64,000 bases of DNA from Silanimonas sp021297925 (GTDB taxonomy: Bacteria > Pseudomonadota > Gammaproteobacteria > Xanthomonadales > Xanthomonadaceae): NCBI GenBank assembly GCA_027532825.1, contig JAPZTL010000013.1, positions 1-64,000 of the forward strand, in the 5' to 3' direction. The translations under genes were made by a program, and so were the position numbers. The notes under the pieces were generated by a model. That model made no database searches, had not been told where the DNA came from, and saw nothing but the letters and a program-made list of their open reading frames with translations. Shown piece after piece: positions 32,747 through 41,351 of this stretch; the stretch's first letter is position 1, and every line of letters begins with the position of its first letter.

Positions 32747-33962
32747 GCAGCTTGAGGTCGTGACCCCTGAGGGGGCAGCGGGGCTGCTGGTGAAGGAGAG
32801 CCAGCACGTCTTCAGCTACCGCTCTGCGGATCCGGCGACCGAAGTGTCGCTATCCATGCCGCTGAAGGCGGCGAGCTACAACAGCAACCCGCTGCACCCG
32901 GCATTCGCGATGAACCTCCCGGAGGGGTTCCTTCTGGACCGCCTGCGTTCGCGGTTGGGCAAGTTCGGGAAGCTGGACGACATGCGCCTGCTCGAGCACA
33001 CCGGCCGGCGGCAGATTGGTCGGCTGCAGTACTTGGCCGAGCCGGGCGGTTGGGAGACCCCCCGTGCGACGGCGACGCTGCAGCAGCTCCTTGATGAGGG
33101 CAACCGGAAGGGGATCTTCGACTACCTGGTGGAGACCTACCTCGAGGCGGGCATTGCCGGCGTACAGCCCAAGGTCCTGTTGCCTGATGGGTCGCGGCAG
33201 CCGGCGGATGGTGACCGCGCGACGGTGATCCAGCCCGACCTGATCGTGAAGGCGGCTGGCAGCGACTACGAAGGCTTGGCGGCCAACGAGTTCGCCTGCA
33301 TGTCCGCGGCGCGCCGCGCTCAGATTGACACCCCGGAGTTCTGGCTGTCCGACGACGACACCCTGTTCGTGATGCGCCGTTTTGATCTCGACCCGGGGCG
33401 CCGCGGGTTCGAGGACATTGCCACCGTCGCCGCGCTGCGGACGGGGAGTGACGATGGCTATAAGTACAAGGGCAGCTACGAGGCGGTCGCCGCGGTCATT
33501 GCGACCTATGCCGGGCCTGGCCGTGCGGTCGCGCTCGAGCAGTTCTTCGACTATGTCGTCCTGTCCGTGATGGTTCGGAATGGCGATGCCCACTTGAAGA
33601 ACTTCGGACTCACGTACAGCACGCCTCAGGCTGGTGACGTGGAACTCGCCCCGCTGTTCGACGTAGTGACCACCACGATCTACACCTACCCCAGCCCCAA
33701 GACGGGCGAGTCACTCGTCGATCGGACGATGGCCCTGAAGCTGATGAAGCGGGACAAGAACCAGCGGTACCCAGTTCGCAGTGAGATCATCGAATTCGGC
33801 CGCAAAGTCTGTGGCGTGGCCCGGCCCGAGGAGTCCATCGACAGGATTGCCACCGCGGTGAGGACGACCATGGGCGAGGAACTCCGCCGAGTGCCGGACT
33901 CGATCCGAGGCGACATGGCCGCCGCCTGGAACGAAGGGCTCTCGACCCTAGCCACAGCCTAG
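32739..33962 (+). CDS. hipA: HipA-family serine/threonine kinase toxin
   Basis: 407 aa. N-subdomain (LEVVTPEGAAGLLVKESQHVFSYRSAD, then SMPLKAASY), GIAGVQPKVLLP glycine loop, catalytic loop VRNGDAHLKNFGL (Asp 283) and metal-binding Asp in APLFDVVTT (308). It is therefore a full-length, apparently active HipA, a kinase family that phosphorylates targets such as GltX and induces dormancy. The ATG at 32739 is preferred over 32730 because it matches the usual 8-bp overlap with hipB. Confidence 0.92.
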   Translation: MSRQLEVVTPEGAAGLLVKESQHVFSYRSADPATEVSLSMPLKAASYNSNPLHPAFAMNLPEGFLLDRLRSRLGKFGKLDDMRLLEHTGRRQIGRLQYLAEPGGWETPRATATLQQLLDEGNRKGIFDYLVETYLEAGIAGVQPKVLLPDGSRQPADGDRATVIQPDLIVKAAGSDYEGLAANEFACMSAARRAQIDTPEFWLSDDDTLFVMRRFDLDPGRRGFEDIATVAALRTGSDDGYKYKGSYEAVAAVIATYAGPGRAVALEQFFDYVVLSVMVRNGDAHLKNFGLTYSTPQAGDVELAPLFDVVTTTIYTYPSPKTGESLVDRTMALKLMKRDKNQRYPVRSEIIEFGRKVCGVARPEESIDRIATAVRTTMGEELRRVPDSIRGDMAAAWNEGLSTLATA

Positions 33963-34310
33963 CCAGCTCGAGCAAGGGGTAGCTTGCAGAAGGGGAGCGC
34001 GCTGGCACCCTAAAGGGTGTTGCCGCTCGCTGAGAATTGACCAGCTAAACGAGACACGATCATTCCAGCAGACCTTCAGTGATCGCGCCTCTGGTCGAGT
34101 GCAGCATGGACGATGCCGTGCTCGTCGACCTTCTTCTTCCGACCAGAAGCAAATCTTCGCCTGAATTGGCTCCCCTTGGGCGGTGGGGCGAGCGTCTGCA
34201 TTCATGATCAGCGAGGGCGGGTGGGCCGAACCTCAGGTCGCGTTCCCGCCCATTGCTGTGCCAACTACTGACTGCTTGCGTGCAATAGAAGGGCGGACTC
34301 GCATCGGAAA
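33963..34310. other. Gene-less interval left of the IS21 element
   Basis: About 350 bp without a convincing ORF. A short minus-strand frame reads FASGRKKKVDEHGIVHAAL near 34090-34165, which hints at a decayed gene end but matches nothing recognised. The interval is probably debris left by IS-mediated rearrangement. Confidence 0.45.
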
Positions 34311-34399
34311 TGTCACCGCCGACTGAAAAATGACCCACCGTCGCCGAAGTAAATCTGACCCACCCCGGCGAGGATGGCGACCTTTTGGAGGTCGCCTGG

Positions 34400-35413
34400 A
34401 TGCTGAGCCAGGAGGAGTCGGTGGAGATCAAGGTATTGGCCCGTCAGGGCAAAGGGGTTCGGGAGATTGCCCGGGCGCTGGGGGTGTCGCGGAACACCGT
34501 GCGGCGCTATCTGCGTGGCAGCGCGTCGACGTATTCGCCGCGCCCGCGTCGGGTGAGCAAGCTCGATCCGTTCGTGGACTACGTGCGTGAGCGGCTGAAG
34601 GCCGCGCGGCCGGACGTCATCCCGGCGACGGTGCTGTTGCGCGAGTTGCAGGAGCGCGGATACACCGGCGGCATCAGCCAGCTGAAAGTGCTGATGGCGC
34701 CGATGCGGAAGGCCGAGGAGGAGCCGGTGGTGCGTTTCGAGACACCGCCGGGTCGGCAGATGCAGGCCGACTTCACGACGATCCGGCGCGGTCGGGATCG
34801 GCTGGTGGCTTTCGTCGCGAGCCTAGGTTACAGCCGGGCGACGTACGTCCAGTTCGGCGAGAGCGAAGCGTTCGAGGCCTGGGAGGCCGGGCTGGTGGAT
34901 GCGTTCGACTACTTCGGCGGCGTGCCGCAGGAAGTGTTGTTCGACAACGCCAAGCCGGTGCTGCTGGACCGGGACGTTTATGGTCCCGGCCGTCATCGGT
35001 GGAACGGATCGATGCTGGCGCTGTCCGAGCGTTTCGGCTTCACACCCCGGGTCTGCCGGCCGTATCGGGCCAAGACCAAGGGCAAGGTCGAGCGGTTCAA
35101 CGGCTATCTGAAGGGCAGTTTCGTGGTGCCGCTGGGCGCCACGCTGCGATCGGCGGGCTTGTTGCTGGACGTCCCGACCGCCAACCGGGAGGTGCGACGC
35201 TGGCTGGACGACGTGGCCAATCGGCGGATTCACGGCACCACCGGCGCGGTGCCCTTTGATCGCCTTGAGGAGGAGCGGCAGCACCTGTTGCCGCTGCCCG
35301 AAGGGCACCTGCCGCGGTCGTGGGTGCGCGATACCGTCGCGATGCCGCCGCCGTGGCCGTCGCTGCAGCATCCGCTGTCGATTTATGGCGAGCTGATGGA
35401 GGCGTGGGTATGA
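34400..35413 (+). CDS. istA: IS21-family transposase IstA
   Basis: 337 aa. N-terminal HTH (GKGVREIARALGVSRNTVRRYLRG), then an RNase H-like DDE core: Asp 124 in MQADFTTI, Asp 182 in VLFDNAKP, Glu 231 in KGKVERFNGYL. The triad is complete, so it may be active. It is short for IstA (many are 390-500 aa) but similar compact forms exist. AGG precedes the ATG. Confidence 0.93.
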   Translation: MLSQEESVEIKVLARQGKGVREIARALGVSRNTVRRYLRGSASTYSPRPRRVSKLDPFVDYVRERLKAARPDVIPATVLLRELQERGYTGGISQLKVLMAPMRKAEEEPVVRFETPPGRQMQADFTTIRRGRDRLVAFVASLGYSRATYVQFGESEAFEAWEAGLVDAFDYFGGVPQEVLFDNAKPVLLDRDVYGPGRHRWNGSMLALSERFGFTPRVCRPYRAKTKGKVERFNGYLKGSFVVPLGATLRSAGLLLDVPTANREVRRWLDDVANRRIHGTTGAVPFDRLEEERQHLLPLPEGHLPRSWVRDTVAMPPPWPSLQHPLSIYGELMEAWV

Positions 35414-36186
35414 GCCTGCAGCAGGAGCGGATCCATGCGTTGTGCGAGCAGCTTCGCTTGCCGGGCATCGCATCGGGATGGTCGGGGCATGCCCAGGCGG
35501 CGGCGGCGCAGGACGGCGGCTACGCGGACTTTCTGGAGGCGGTGCTGCGCACGGAGATGGCGGCCCGGCAGGAGCGGACACGCCAGACCCTGCTGAAGCT
35601 GGCGACCTTGCCGACGGTGAAGACGATCGAGCAGTTCGACTTCGGCTTCGCCAGCGGCGTGTCCAAGGCACAGGTCATGGATCTGGCGGGCTTGGCCTTT
35701 CTGGAGCGGCAGGAGAACGTCGTCCTGCTGGGGCCCAGCGGCGTGGGCAAGACGCATCTGGCGATCGGGCTGGCGATGCGTGCCATCCAAGCAGGGATCA
35801 AGACGCGCTTCCTGAGCGCGGCCGACCTGATGATCCAGCTGCGATCGGCCAACGCGCAGGGGCGGCTCAAGGAGTACTTCAACCGCGCGGTGCTTGGCCC
35901 ACGGCTGTTGGTGGTCGATGAGCTGGGCTATCTGCCCTTCGGGCGGGAAGAAGCCAGCCTGTTCTTCAACGTGGTGGCCAAGCGTTACGAGCGGGGCAGC
36001 ATGGTGCTGACCAGCAACCTGCCGTTTCCGCAGTGGGCAACCGCCTTGGCCGATGACGCCACGCTGACCGCGGCGCTATTGGACAGGCTGCTGCACCACG
36101 CCCACATCGTCCAGATCACGGGGGAGAGCTATCGGTTGAAGGACAAGCGGCGAGCTGGGGCCATCAAGGCACGGGGAGCCAACTGA
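35410..36186 (+). CDS. istB: IS21-family helper ATPase IstB
   Basis: 258 aa. Walker A in LLGPSGVGKTHLAIGLAM, Walker B in LLVVDELGYLPFGREEA, sensor region VLTSNLPFPQWA, and the C-terminus LTAALLDRLLHHAHIVQITGESYRLKD. The AAA+ ATPase selects the target and activates IstA. ATGA overlap with istA ensures coupled synthesis. Confidence 0.94.
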   Translation: MSLQQERIHALCEQLRLPGIASGWSGHAQAAAAQDGGYADFLEAVLRTEMAARQERTRQTLLKLATLPTVKTIEQFDFGFASGVSKAQVMDLAGLAFLERQENVVLLGPSGVGKTHLAIGLAMRAIQAGIKTRFLSAADLMIQLRSANAQGRLKEYFNRAVLGPRLLVVDELGYLPFGREEASLFFNVVAKRYERGSMVLTSNLPFPQWATALADDATLTAALLDRLLHHAHIVQITGESYRLKDKRRAGAIKARGAN

Positions 36187-36487
36187 AGTCCCGAGGTGGG
36201 TCAGTTTTCAATCGGCGACAACCACGCAAAGTGGGTCAGATTTCGATCGGCGTTGACACTGCATTCACGCGTTTGATTTTGAACCGAAAATGGCTGCGCC
36301 ATGCTCGCTCTTCTGGGTGAGCGTCAATACGGCTGCCCGCATACTGATGCCTGAACTCGTAGGTTGGCTGGCGCATGGGTAAGCTGATCGCCTAAGAGTC
36401 CAGCATGACGTTTCGGATTTTCACTGGGGTGGCGCTGACTATCGCGCGATAGGCGAGGGGCTGTGACTCGAGTTGAGGCGTCTCGCG

Positions 36488-37027
36488 TCACTTCAGCCAG
36501 TCGAAAAATGCTTGAGGCATGGCATCAGTCACCTGCTCCATAGATCGAACGTCAACGGTCGAGTTGCATCCCATCAAGGGCACCTCAAGGATGGTCTCCT
36601 GCTTTGACCAGTCCATCTCAAGATATCGATGCCCGTTCTCGTCATATCGAACCGCGCGGGCCCGTCCATGGCCGTACAGACGCATGCTCTCCCCAAACTT
36701 GTGCCGTTTCTTCAGAACGATCAGGTCGCCTGGCCAGATGTCGTTGAAACGGTCCACCTGAACCTCGCTCTCGAGGAAAATGAAGGTGCAGATGCCCTTC
36801 TCCTTCCACTCGATGTCGAGTCGGTTATCAAGGGTCGCGCCGGGGCAAAAGCCCATGAAGACGATCGAGGTGTCAGTCGGGACACTCTCATCAATTGCGC
36901 TGATCACCGTGGCGGCATCCTTGTCACCCTTGGCCAATAGAGACACCGCGTTTTTCCGGAGGCGTAGAAGTTCGGCGCGACCAAACTTTCCGGCAAGAAT
37001 GCTGTCGAGGATGCGTTGGTGTCTCAT
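36488..37027 (-). CDS. Uncharacterised protein, possibly PUA/EVE-like
   Basis: 179 aa, not recognised by name. The first ~75 residues are helical with a charged N-terminus. Residues ~95-165 read as a beta-barrel-like module: FNDIWPGDLIVLKKRH, SMRLYGHGRARAVRYDENGHRYLEMDW, ILEVPLMGCNSTVDVRSMEQV. The "pGDlivl...gyGra...W" flow is reminiscent of PUA/EVE/ASCH domains that read modified nucleic acids in defence proteins. That reading is a by-eye inference. Base composition is lower in GC than the chromosome, and the gene stands alone beside the IS21 element. Confidence 0.65.
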   Translation of the reverse strand: MRHQRILDSILAGKFGRAELLRLRKNAVSLLAKGDKDAATVISAIDESVPTDTSIVFMGFCPGATLDNRLDIEWKEKGICTFIFLESEVQVDRFNDIWPGDLIVLKKRHKFGESMRLYGHGRARAVRYDENGHRYLEMDWSKQETILEVPLMGCNSTVDVRSMEQVTDAMPQAFFDWLK

Positions 37028-37048
37028 CGTTCGTCCCTGGTTGAATCG

Positions 37049-37234
37049 CTAATTGTCGTCGTGGGCGTTGCCAGCTTTGCCCGATTCCGGAGTGGCGCTG
37101 TCTTTGGTCTGCCGGGTTAAATCATGCATCAGGCCCGAGGGATGGTTGTGCACGATTGTGGCTAGGGGCGTCAGCCGAGAAGAATCGACGTCCAACCGCC
37201 CAGCAGTCGCTGGGGAAGTTCGTATGGTGAAGAT
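37049..37234 (-). pseudogene. Possible RadC/JAB-domain fragment
   Basis: An open minus-strand frame without a start codon reads TPLATIVHNHPSGLMHDLTR. The string ATIVHNHPSG is the metal-binding core of RadC-type JAB/MPN domains (ILVHNHPSG), but the flanks do not continue the family and the frame stops at 37049-37051. It may be a decayed radC-like gene of the kind often found on mobile islands, or a chance match. Confidence 0.3.
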
Positions 37235-37280
37235 TCACCTTGCTCGCGGCCTCGATACCTGACGACGGACGGTTGATGCG

Positions 37281-37583
37281 TCAGTCTTCCGGGAGCGGCC
37301 GCGCCCTTCCATCGGACGCGAGTGCCTGAATCACGACGCCGCCGAAGCGCGCCTCTCTCGCTTCGCACTTGATACCCCGGATGAATACCTGCGTCTCCTC
37401 ATGGGGCTCGCCAGTGTCTCGATAGCGCAACTGGATTCCGCCCCAAATGTCGGCGTTGGTGATCTCCACGAGGCGACCATCGGCGCTCTCAGCAAGAGTG
37501 GCGCATTCTGCGCACACGTAGTTCGGGTAGCGGGCGACAGGCGTGATGCTGTTCTGACAAACGGGGCAGTGCTGCTTGGGCAT
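37281..37583 (-). CDS. Small zinc-ribbon protein of unknown function
   Basis: 100 aa. The N-terminal CPVC (residues 6-9) and CAEC (24-27) form a zinc ribbon, followed by WGGIQLRYRDTGEPHEETQVFIRGIKCEAREARFGGVVIQAL. The same arrangement (CPVC…YPxYVCxxCA…GGVVIQ) occurs in short hypothetical proteins from diverse bacteria, as far as I recall, but no function is known. Confidence 0.7.
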   Translation of the reverse strand: MPKQHCPVCQNSITPVARYPNYVCAECATLAESADGRLVEITNADIWGGIQLRYRDTGEPHEETQVFIRGIKCEAREARFGGVVIQALASDGRARPLPED

Positions 37584-37649
37584 TGGCGCAAGTTCCCTTG
37601 ATGGCTCACGAGGCCTTGATGGGCCAATCCGTGCCCCGCAGCTTTTGGC

Positions 37650-38168
37650 TCATCTGTCGTTTGCCGCCTTCCGAACCTCGACATCATCATCGGCCTTGAG
37701 CTTCTTCTTCCCTGCCTTCGATCCCACATCATTTTCTGCGGCACGCTTCCTGACGGCGGGATCAGAATGAGAGATCAGGGCCTTGGTGATCTCGGCCATA
37801 TCGGCCTCACCAAACTCGCTGAGATCGAAAATCACTCGGTCTGCCGCTTCGATCGACTCTTGGATGATCCGCATCAAGAACACATGCGACAGCCGCTCCT
37901 TGGTCGTGGAGTGCCCGCTTACCAGCCCTTCTCGGACCGAAATGATCGGATCCGACTCGAGTCGCTTCAGTACGTCCTCGGGCAGCTCGAACGATTCGGC
38001 GACCTGCCTTCTGACGGCGGAAGACGGATGCCGAGACAGCAGATCAACGAGGGGATGGTCCGATGGCGGCATGGGGAAGTCGTACCCGATCAAACCCGCC
38101 AGAAGACTGTGGCCGATTTCCCATTCGGCAACTCGGCTCTCATCTTCAACAACCAGCTTGACCTTCAT
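37650..38168 (-). CDS. HEAT/LRV-like repeat protein, unknown function
   Basis: 172 aa from the ATG at 38168, which has GGAG six bases upstream; an in-frame ATG at 38306 is possible but lacks this. It begins MKVKLVVEDESRVAEWEIG. Helical repeats with a D/S-x-x-VR-x-x-A/V core recur: HPSSAVRRQVAES, DPIISVREGLVS, HSDPAVRKRAAEN, DDDVEVRKAAND. These resemble HEAT or leucine-rich-variant repeats used for protein or DNA binding. Lower GC than the flanking core; probably island cargo. Confidence 0.7.
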   Translation of the reverse strand: MKVKLVVEDESRVAEWEIGHSLLAGLIGYDFPMPPSDHPLVDLLSRHPSSAVRRQVAESFELPEDVLKRLESDPIISVREGLVSGHSTTKERLSHVFLMRIIQESIEAADRVIFDLSEFGEADMAEITKALISHSDPAVRKRAAENDVGSKAGKKKLKADDDVEVRKAANDR

Positions 38169-38256
38169 GCGGGACTCCTGAGTCTGGGTTCCAGAGTCCG
38201 CAGTATCGAAGATCTCGATCTCAGGGTTCGAGATCGGCCAACTCACCGTCACAGGC

Positions 38257-38445
38257 ACTGTCACAGCACAAAGAAATCGCCACGGAAGTGCTTGGGTCGC
38301 CCTCATTTTCCGACTCCGTCACGACCGATGCCGGGGTCGATGTGGGTAAGCGGCGGTTCGAGGAGCGTGCTTGAGTCACTTTCAATCGCGCGCTTGAATT
38401 CGGCCATCCGGTTTGGGCACAGAAGTGGCACAGGACTGTCACAGC
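38257..38445. repeat. Direct repeats between island cargo and tRNA-Met
   Basis: ACTGTCACAGC occurs at 38257-38267 and 38435-38445, each with a nearby GGCACAGG/CACAGGCAC block. They lie on the tRNA 3' side, where arm-type sites of tyrosine integrases are found in tRNA-linked islands. No integrase gene remains here, so this role is speculative. Confidence 0.35.
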
Positions 38446-38487
38446 GCGCCCGTCGGAGGCTCCCAAGCCCAAACGGCAGGCACAAAA

Positions 38488-38509
38488 AACCCCGCAAAAT
38501 CGCGGGGTT
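38488..38509 (-). terminator. Terminator of tRNA-Met
   Basis: AACCCCGC/GCGGGGTT stem (8 bp, 6-nt loop) followed on the minus strand by TTTTTTG. It lies 5 bp beyond the encoded CCA end of the tRNA. Confidence 0.85.
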
Positions 38510-38514
38510 AGATG

Positions 38515-38591
38515 TGGTGGCTATGGGTGGACTCGAACCACCGACCCCAGCATTATGAGTGCTGTGCTCTAACCGGCTGAGCTACATAGCC
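38515..38591 (-). tRNA. tRNA-Met (CAT), elongator
   Basis: 77-nt cloverleaf on the minus strand: acceptor GGCTATG/CATAGCC, D-loop AGCTCAGCCGGTTAGAGC, anticodon stem CAGCA-CTCATAA-TGCTG (anticodon CAT), T-arm GGTGG-TTCGAGT-CCACC, encoded CCA. The paired first acceptor base and G/T-arm match elongator, not initiator, tRNA-Met. Its 3' end faces the accessory region on the left, a common integration-site geometry. Confidence 0.95.
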
Positions 38592-38724
38592 ACGGGGGCG
38601 GGCATTCTCCACGTCGCCCACCGGCGCGTCAACTGGACGACTGAACGGGGGGCGTCCGACCCGGCCGCGACGCGGGATCATCGATAATCGTGGGCTTCGC
38701 CTGCGCTTCGAGCCGACGCCCGCC

Positions 38725-41337
38725 ATGAACACCGCCCACCGCAAGCCGCTGCCCGGCACCCGCCTCGACTATTTCGACGCCCGCGAGGCCGTCGATGCGA
38801 TCCGCCCCGGCGCCTGGGCCACGCTGTCCTACACCGCGCGCGTGCACGCCGAGAACATCGTCCGCCGCGCCGAGCCGGCGCGTGTCCCGGACTACCTGCG
38901 CCAGTTCATCGAGCGAAAGCGCGACCTCGACTTCCCGTGGTTCCCGGCGCGCGTGGTCTGCCACGACATCCTCGGCCAGACGGCGCTCGTCGACCTCGCC
39001 GGCCTGCGCGACGCCATCGCTGACTTTGGCGGTGACCCGGCGCAGGTGAACCCGGTGGTGCCGGTGCAGCTGATCGTCGACCACTCGCTCGCCGTCGAGT
39101 GCGGTGGCTTCGATCCGAACGCCTTCGAGAAGAACCGCGCCATCGAGGACCGCCGCAACGAAGACCGCTTCCACTTCATCGACTGGACGAAGCGCGCGTT
39201 CAAGAACGTCGACGTGATCCCGCCGGGCAACGGGATCATGCATCAGATCAACCTCGAGAAGATGTCGCCGGTGATCGGCATCGAGCAGGGCGTGGCCTAC
39301 CCCGACACCTGCGTCGGCACCGACTCGCACACGCCGCACGTCGATGCGCTCGGCGTCATCGCCGTCGGCGTCGGTGGTCTCGAAGCCGAGAACGTGATGC
39401 TGGGCCGCGCCTCGTGGATGCGCCTGCCGGACATCATCGCCGTCGAGCTGTCGGGCAAGCCGCAGCCGGGCATCACCGCCACCGACGTGGTGCTCTCGCT
39501 CACCGAGTTCCTGCGCAAGTCGAAAGTGGTCGGGGCCTACCTTGAGTTCCGCGGCGAAGGTGCGGCGGCGCTGACCCTCGGCGACCGCGCAACGATCTCG
39601 AACATGGCGCCGGAGTACGGCGCGACGGCCGCGATGTTCTTCATCGACGGCAACACGCTCGACTACCTGCGCCTGACCGGCCGCTCGGACGAGCAGGTGG
39701 CGCTGGTCGAGACCTACGCGAAAACGCTCGGCCTCTGGGCCGACGACCTCAAGACCGCCGAGTACGAGCGCACGCTGCACTTCGATCTCTCGACCGTGGT
39801 GCGCACCATGGCCGGCCCCTCGAACCCGCACGCGCGCGTCGCGACCAGTGAGCTGGCCGCGAAGGGCATCGCCGGGAACCTGGACGCCGCCAAGGCGCAG
39901 GAAGCGCAGGGCCTGATGCCGGATGGCGCGGTGATCATCGCCGCGATCACCTCCTGCACGAACACCTCGAACCCGCGCAACGTCATCGCCGCCGGCCTGC
40001 TGGCGAAGAAGGCGAACGCGCTGGGCCTGGTGCGCAAGCCCTGGGTGAAGACCTCGCTGGCGCCGGGCTCGAAGGCCGTGCAGCTCTATCTCGAAGAAGC
40101 CGGCCTGAAGACCGAGCTGGAGGCGCTCGGCTTCGGCATCGTCGCCTTCGCTTGCACCACCTGCAACGGCATGAGCGGCGCACTCGATCCGACCATCCAG
40201 AAGGAAGTCATCGAGCGCGACCTGTACGCGACGGCGGTGCTTTCGGGCAACCGCAACTTCGACGGCCGCATCCACCCGTACGCGAAGCAGGCCTTCCTTG
40301 CCTCGCCGCCTCTGGTGGTGGCCTACGCCATCGCCGGCACCGTGCGCTTCGACATCGAGAAGGACGCGCTGGGCCATCGCGCCGACGGCACGCCGATCCT
40401 TCTGAAGGACTTGTGGCCGAGCGATGCCGAAATCGACGCCGTCGTGAAGCAGTCGGTGAAGCCGGAGCAGTACCGCAAGGTGTACGAGCCGATGTTCCGC
40501 GTGGTCGTCGAGCACGGCGAAGCGGTGAAGCCGCTGTACGACTGGCGCCCGATGAGCACCTACATCCGCCGCCCGCCGTATTGGGAGGGCGCGCTGGCCA
40601 AGCCGCGCACGCTCTCCGGCCTGCGCCCGCTGGCGATCCTCGGCGACAACATCACCACCGACCACCTGTCGCCGTCGAACGCGATCCTGTTGAACAGCGC
40701 GGCTGGCGAATACCTCGCGAAGATGGGCCTGCCGGAAGAGGACTTCAATTCCTACGCCACGCACCGCGGCGACCACCTGACCGCGCAGCGCGCCACCTTC
40801 GCCAACCCGACGCTGCAGAACGAGATGGTCCGCGATGCCGAGGGCAAGGTGCGCAAGGGCTCGCTGGCCCGCGTCGAGCCGGAAGGCCAGACGATGCGCA
40901 TGTGGGAAGCGATCGAGACCTACATGGAGCGCGGCCAGCCGCTGATCATCATCGCCGGCGCCGACTACGGCCAGGGCAGCTCGCGCGACTGGGCCGCCAA
41001 GGGCGTGCGCCTCGCCGGCGTCGAGGCGATCGTGGCCGAGGGCTTCGAGCGGATTCACCGAACCAACCTGATCGGCATGGGCGTGCTGCCCTGCGAGTTC
41101 CTGCCGGGCACCACGCGCCTCACGCTGGGCCTCGACGGCACGGAGACGTACGACGTCGTCGGCGCCCGCACGCCGGGCGCGACGCTGACCTTGGTCGTGC
41201 ACCGCAAGGACGGCACGCGCGTGGAGTGCCCGGTGCGCTGCCGCCTCGACACCGCCGAGGAAGTGGCGATCTATGAGGCCGGCGGCGTGCTGCAGCGCTT
41301 CGCGCAGGACTTCCTCGAAGCGACCAAGGCGGCCTGA
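38725..41337 (+). CDS. acnD: Fe/S-dependent 2-methylisocitrate dehydratase
   Basis: 870 aa. Reads as AcnD throughout: HRKPLPGTRLDYFDAREAVDAI, FPARVVCHDILGQTALVDLAG, DTCVGTDSHTPHVDALGV. The [4Fe-4S] cysteines are in SCTNTSNP and FACTTCNG, and swivel-domain substrate residues are in DYGQGSSRDWAAKG. It dehydrates 2-methylcitrate in propionate breakdown, together with the isomerase PrpF. prpB/prpC are not next to it. It starts 134 bp from the divergent tRNA-Met; prpF is displaced by 1.8 kb of toxin–antitoxin genes. Confidence 0.95.
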   Translation: MNTAHRKPLPGTRLDYFDAREAVDAIRPGAWATLSYTARVHAENIVRRAEPARVPDYLRQFIERKRDLDFPWFPARVVCHDILGQTALVDLAGLRDAIADFGGDPAQVNPVVPVQLIVDHSLAVECGGFDPNAFEKNRAIEDRRNEDRFHFIDWTKRAFKNVDVIPPGNGIMHQINLEKMSPVIGIEQGVAYPDTCVGTDSHTPHVDALGVIAVGVGGLEAENVMLGRASWMRLPDIIAVELSGKPQPGITATDVVLSLTEFLRKSKVVGAYLEFRGEGAAALTLGDRATISNMAPEYGATAAMFFIDGNTLDYLRLTGRSDEQVALVETYAKTLGLWADDLKTAEYERTLHFDLSTVVRTMAGPSNPHARVATSELAAKGIAGNLDAAKAQEAQGLMPDGAVIIAAITSCTNTSNPRNVIAAGLLAKKANALGLVRKPWVKTSLAPGSKAVQLYLEEAGLKTELEALGFGIVAFACTTCNGMSGALDPTIQKEVIERDLYATAVLSGNRNFDGRIHPYAKQAFLASPPLVVAYAIAGTVRFDIEKDALGHRADGTPILLKDLWPSDAEIDAVVKQSVKPEQYRKVYEPMFRVVVEHGEAVKPLYDWRPMSTYIRRPPYWEGALAKPRTLSGLRPLAILGDNITTDHLSPSNAILLNSAAGEYLAKMGLPEEDFNSYATHRGDHLTAQRATFANPTLQNEMVRDAEGKVRKGSLARVEPEGQTMRMWEAIETYMERGQPLIIIAGADYGQGSSRDWAAKGVRLAGVEAIVAEGFERIHRTNLIGMGVLPCEFLPGTTRLTLGLDGTETYDVVGARTPGATLTLVVHRKDGTRVECPVRCRLDTAEEVAIYEAGGVLQRFAQDFLEATKAA

Positions 41338-41351
41338 GTCGAGGGCTTGTA

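Larger units (their letters stand above)
34311..36258 (+). mobile_element. Complete IS21-family insertion sequence
   Basis: The element begins TGTCACCGCCGACTGAAAAA at 34311 and ends with the complement of TGTCAACGCCGATCGAAATC at 36258. Each end has a second internal CTGACCCAC-type repeat (TGACCCACC at 34328 and 34354; TGGGTCAG at 36197 and 36232 on the right), the multiple terminal repeats of IS21. It encodes IstA and IstB with an ATGA overlap. No matching target duplication is visible in the flanks (CGGAAA left, CTGCAT right). Confidence 0.88.

Noticed and set aside
33948..34205. 85-codon minus-strand frame between hipA and the IS21 element
   Set aside because: No motif, no ribosome site, and it overlaps the hipA stop.
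34196..36267. CTGCATTCA present left (34196-34204) and right (36259-36267) of the IS21 element
   Set aside because: The left copy is over 100 bp from the element end, so it cannot be a target duplication; a 9-bp match is plausible by chance.
38221..38558. Plus-strand reading frame ending in VAMGGLEPPTPAL
   Set aside because: This peptide is the well-known artefact of translating the antisense of a tRNA gene; the tRNA-Met at 38515-38591 explains it.
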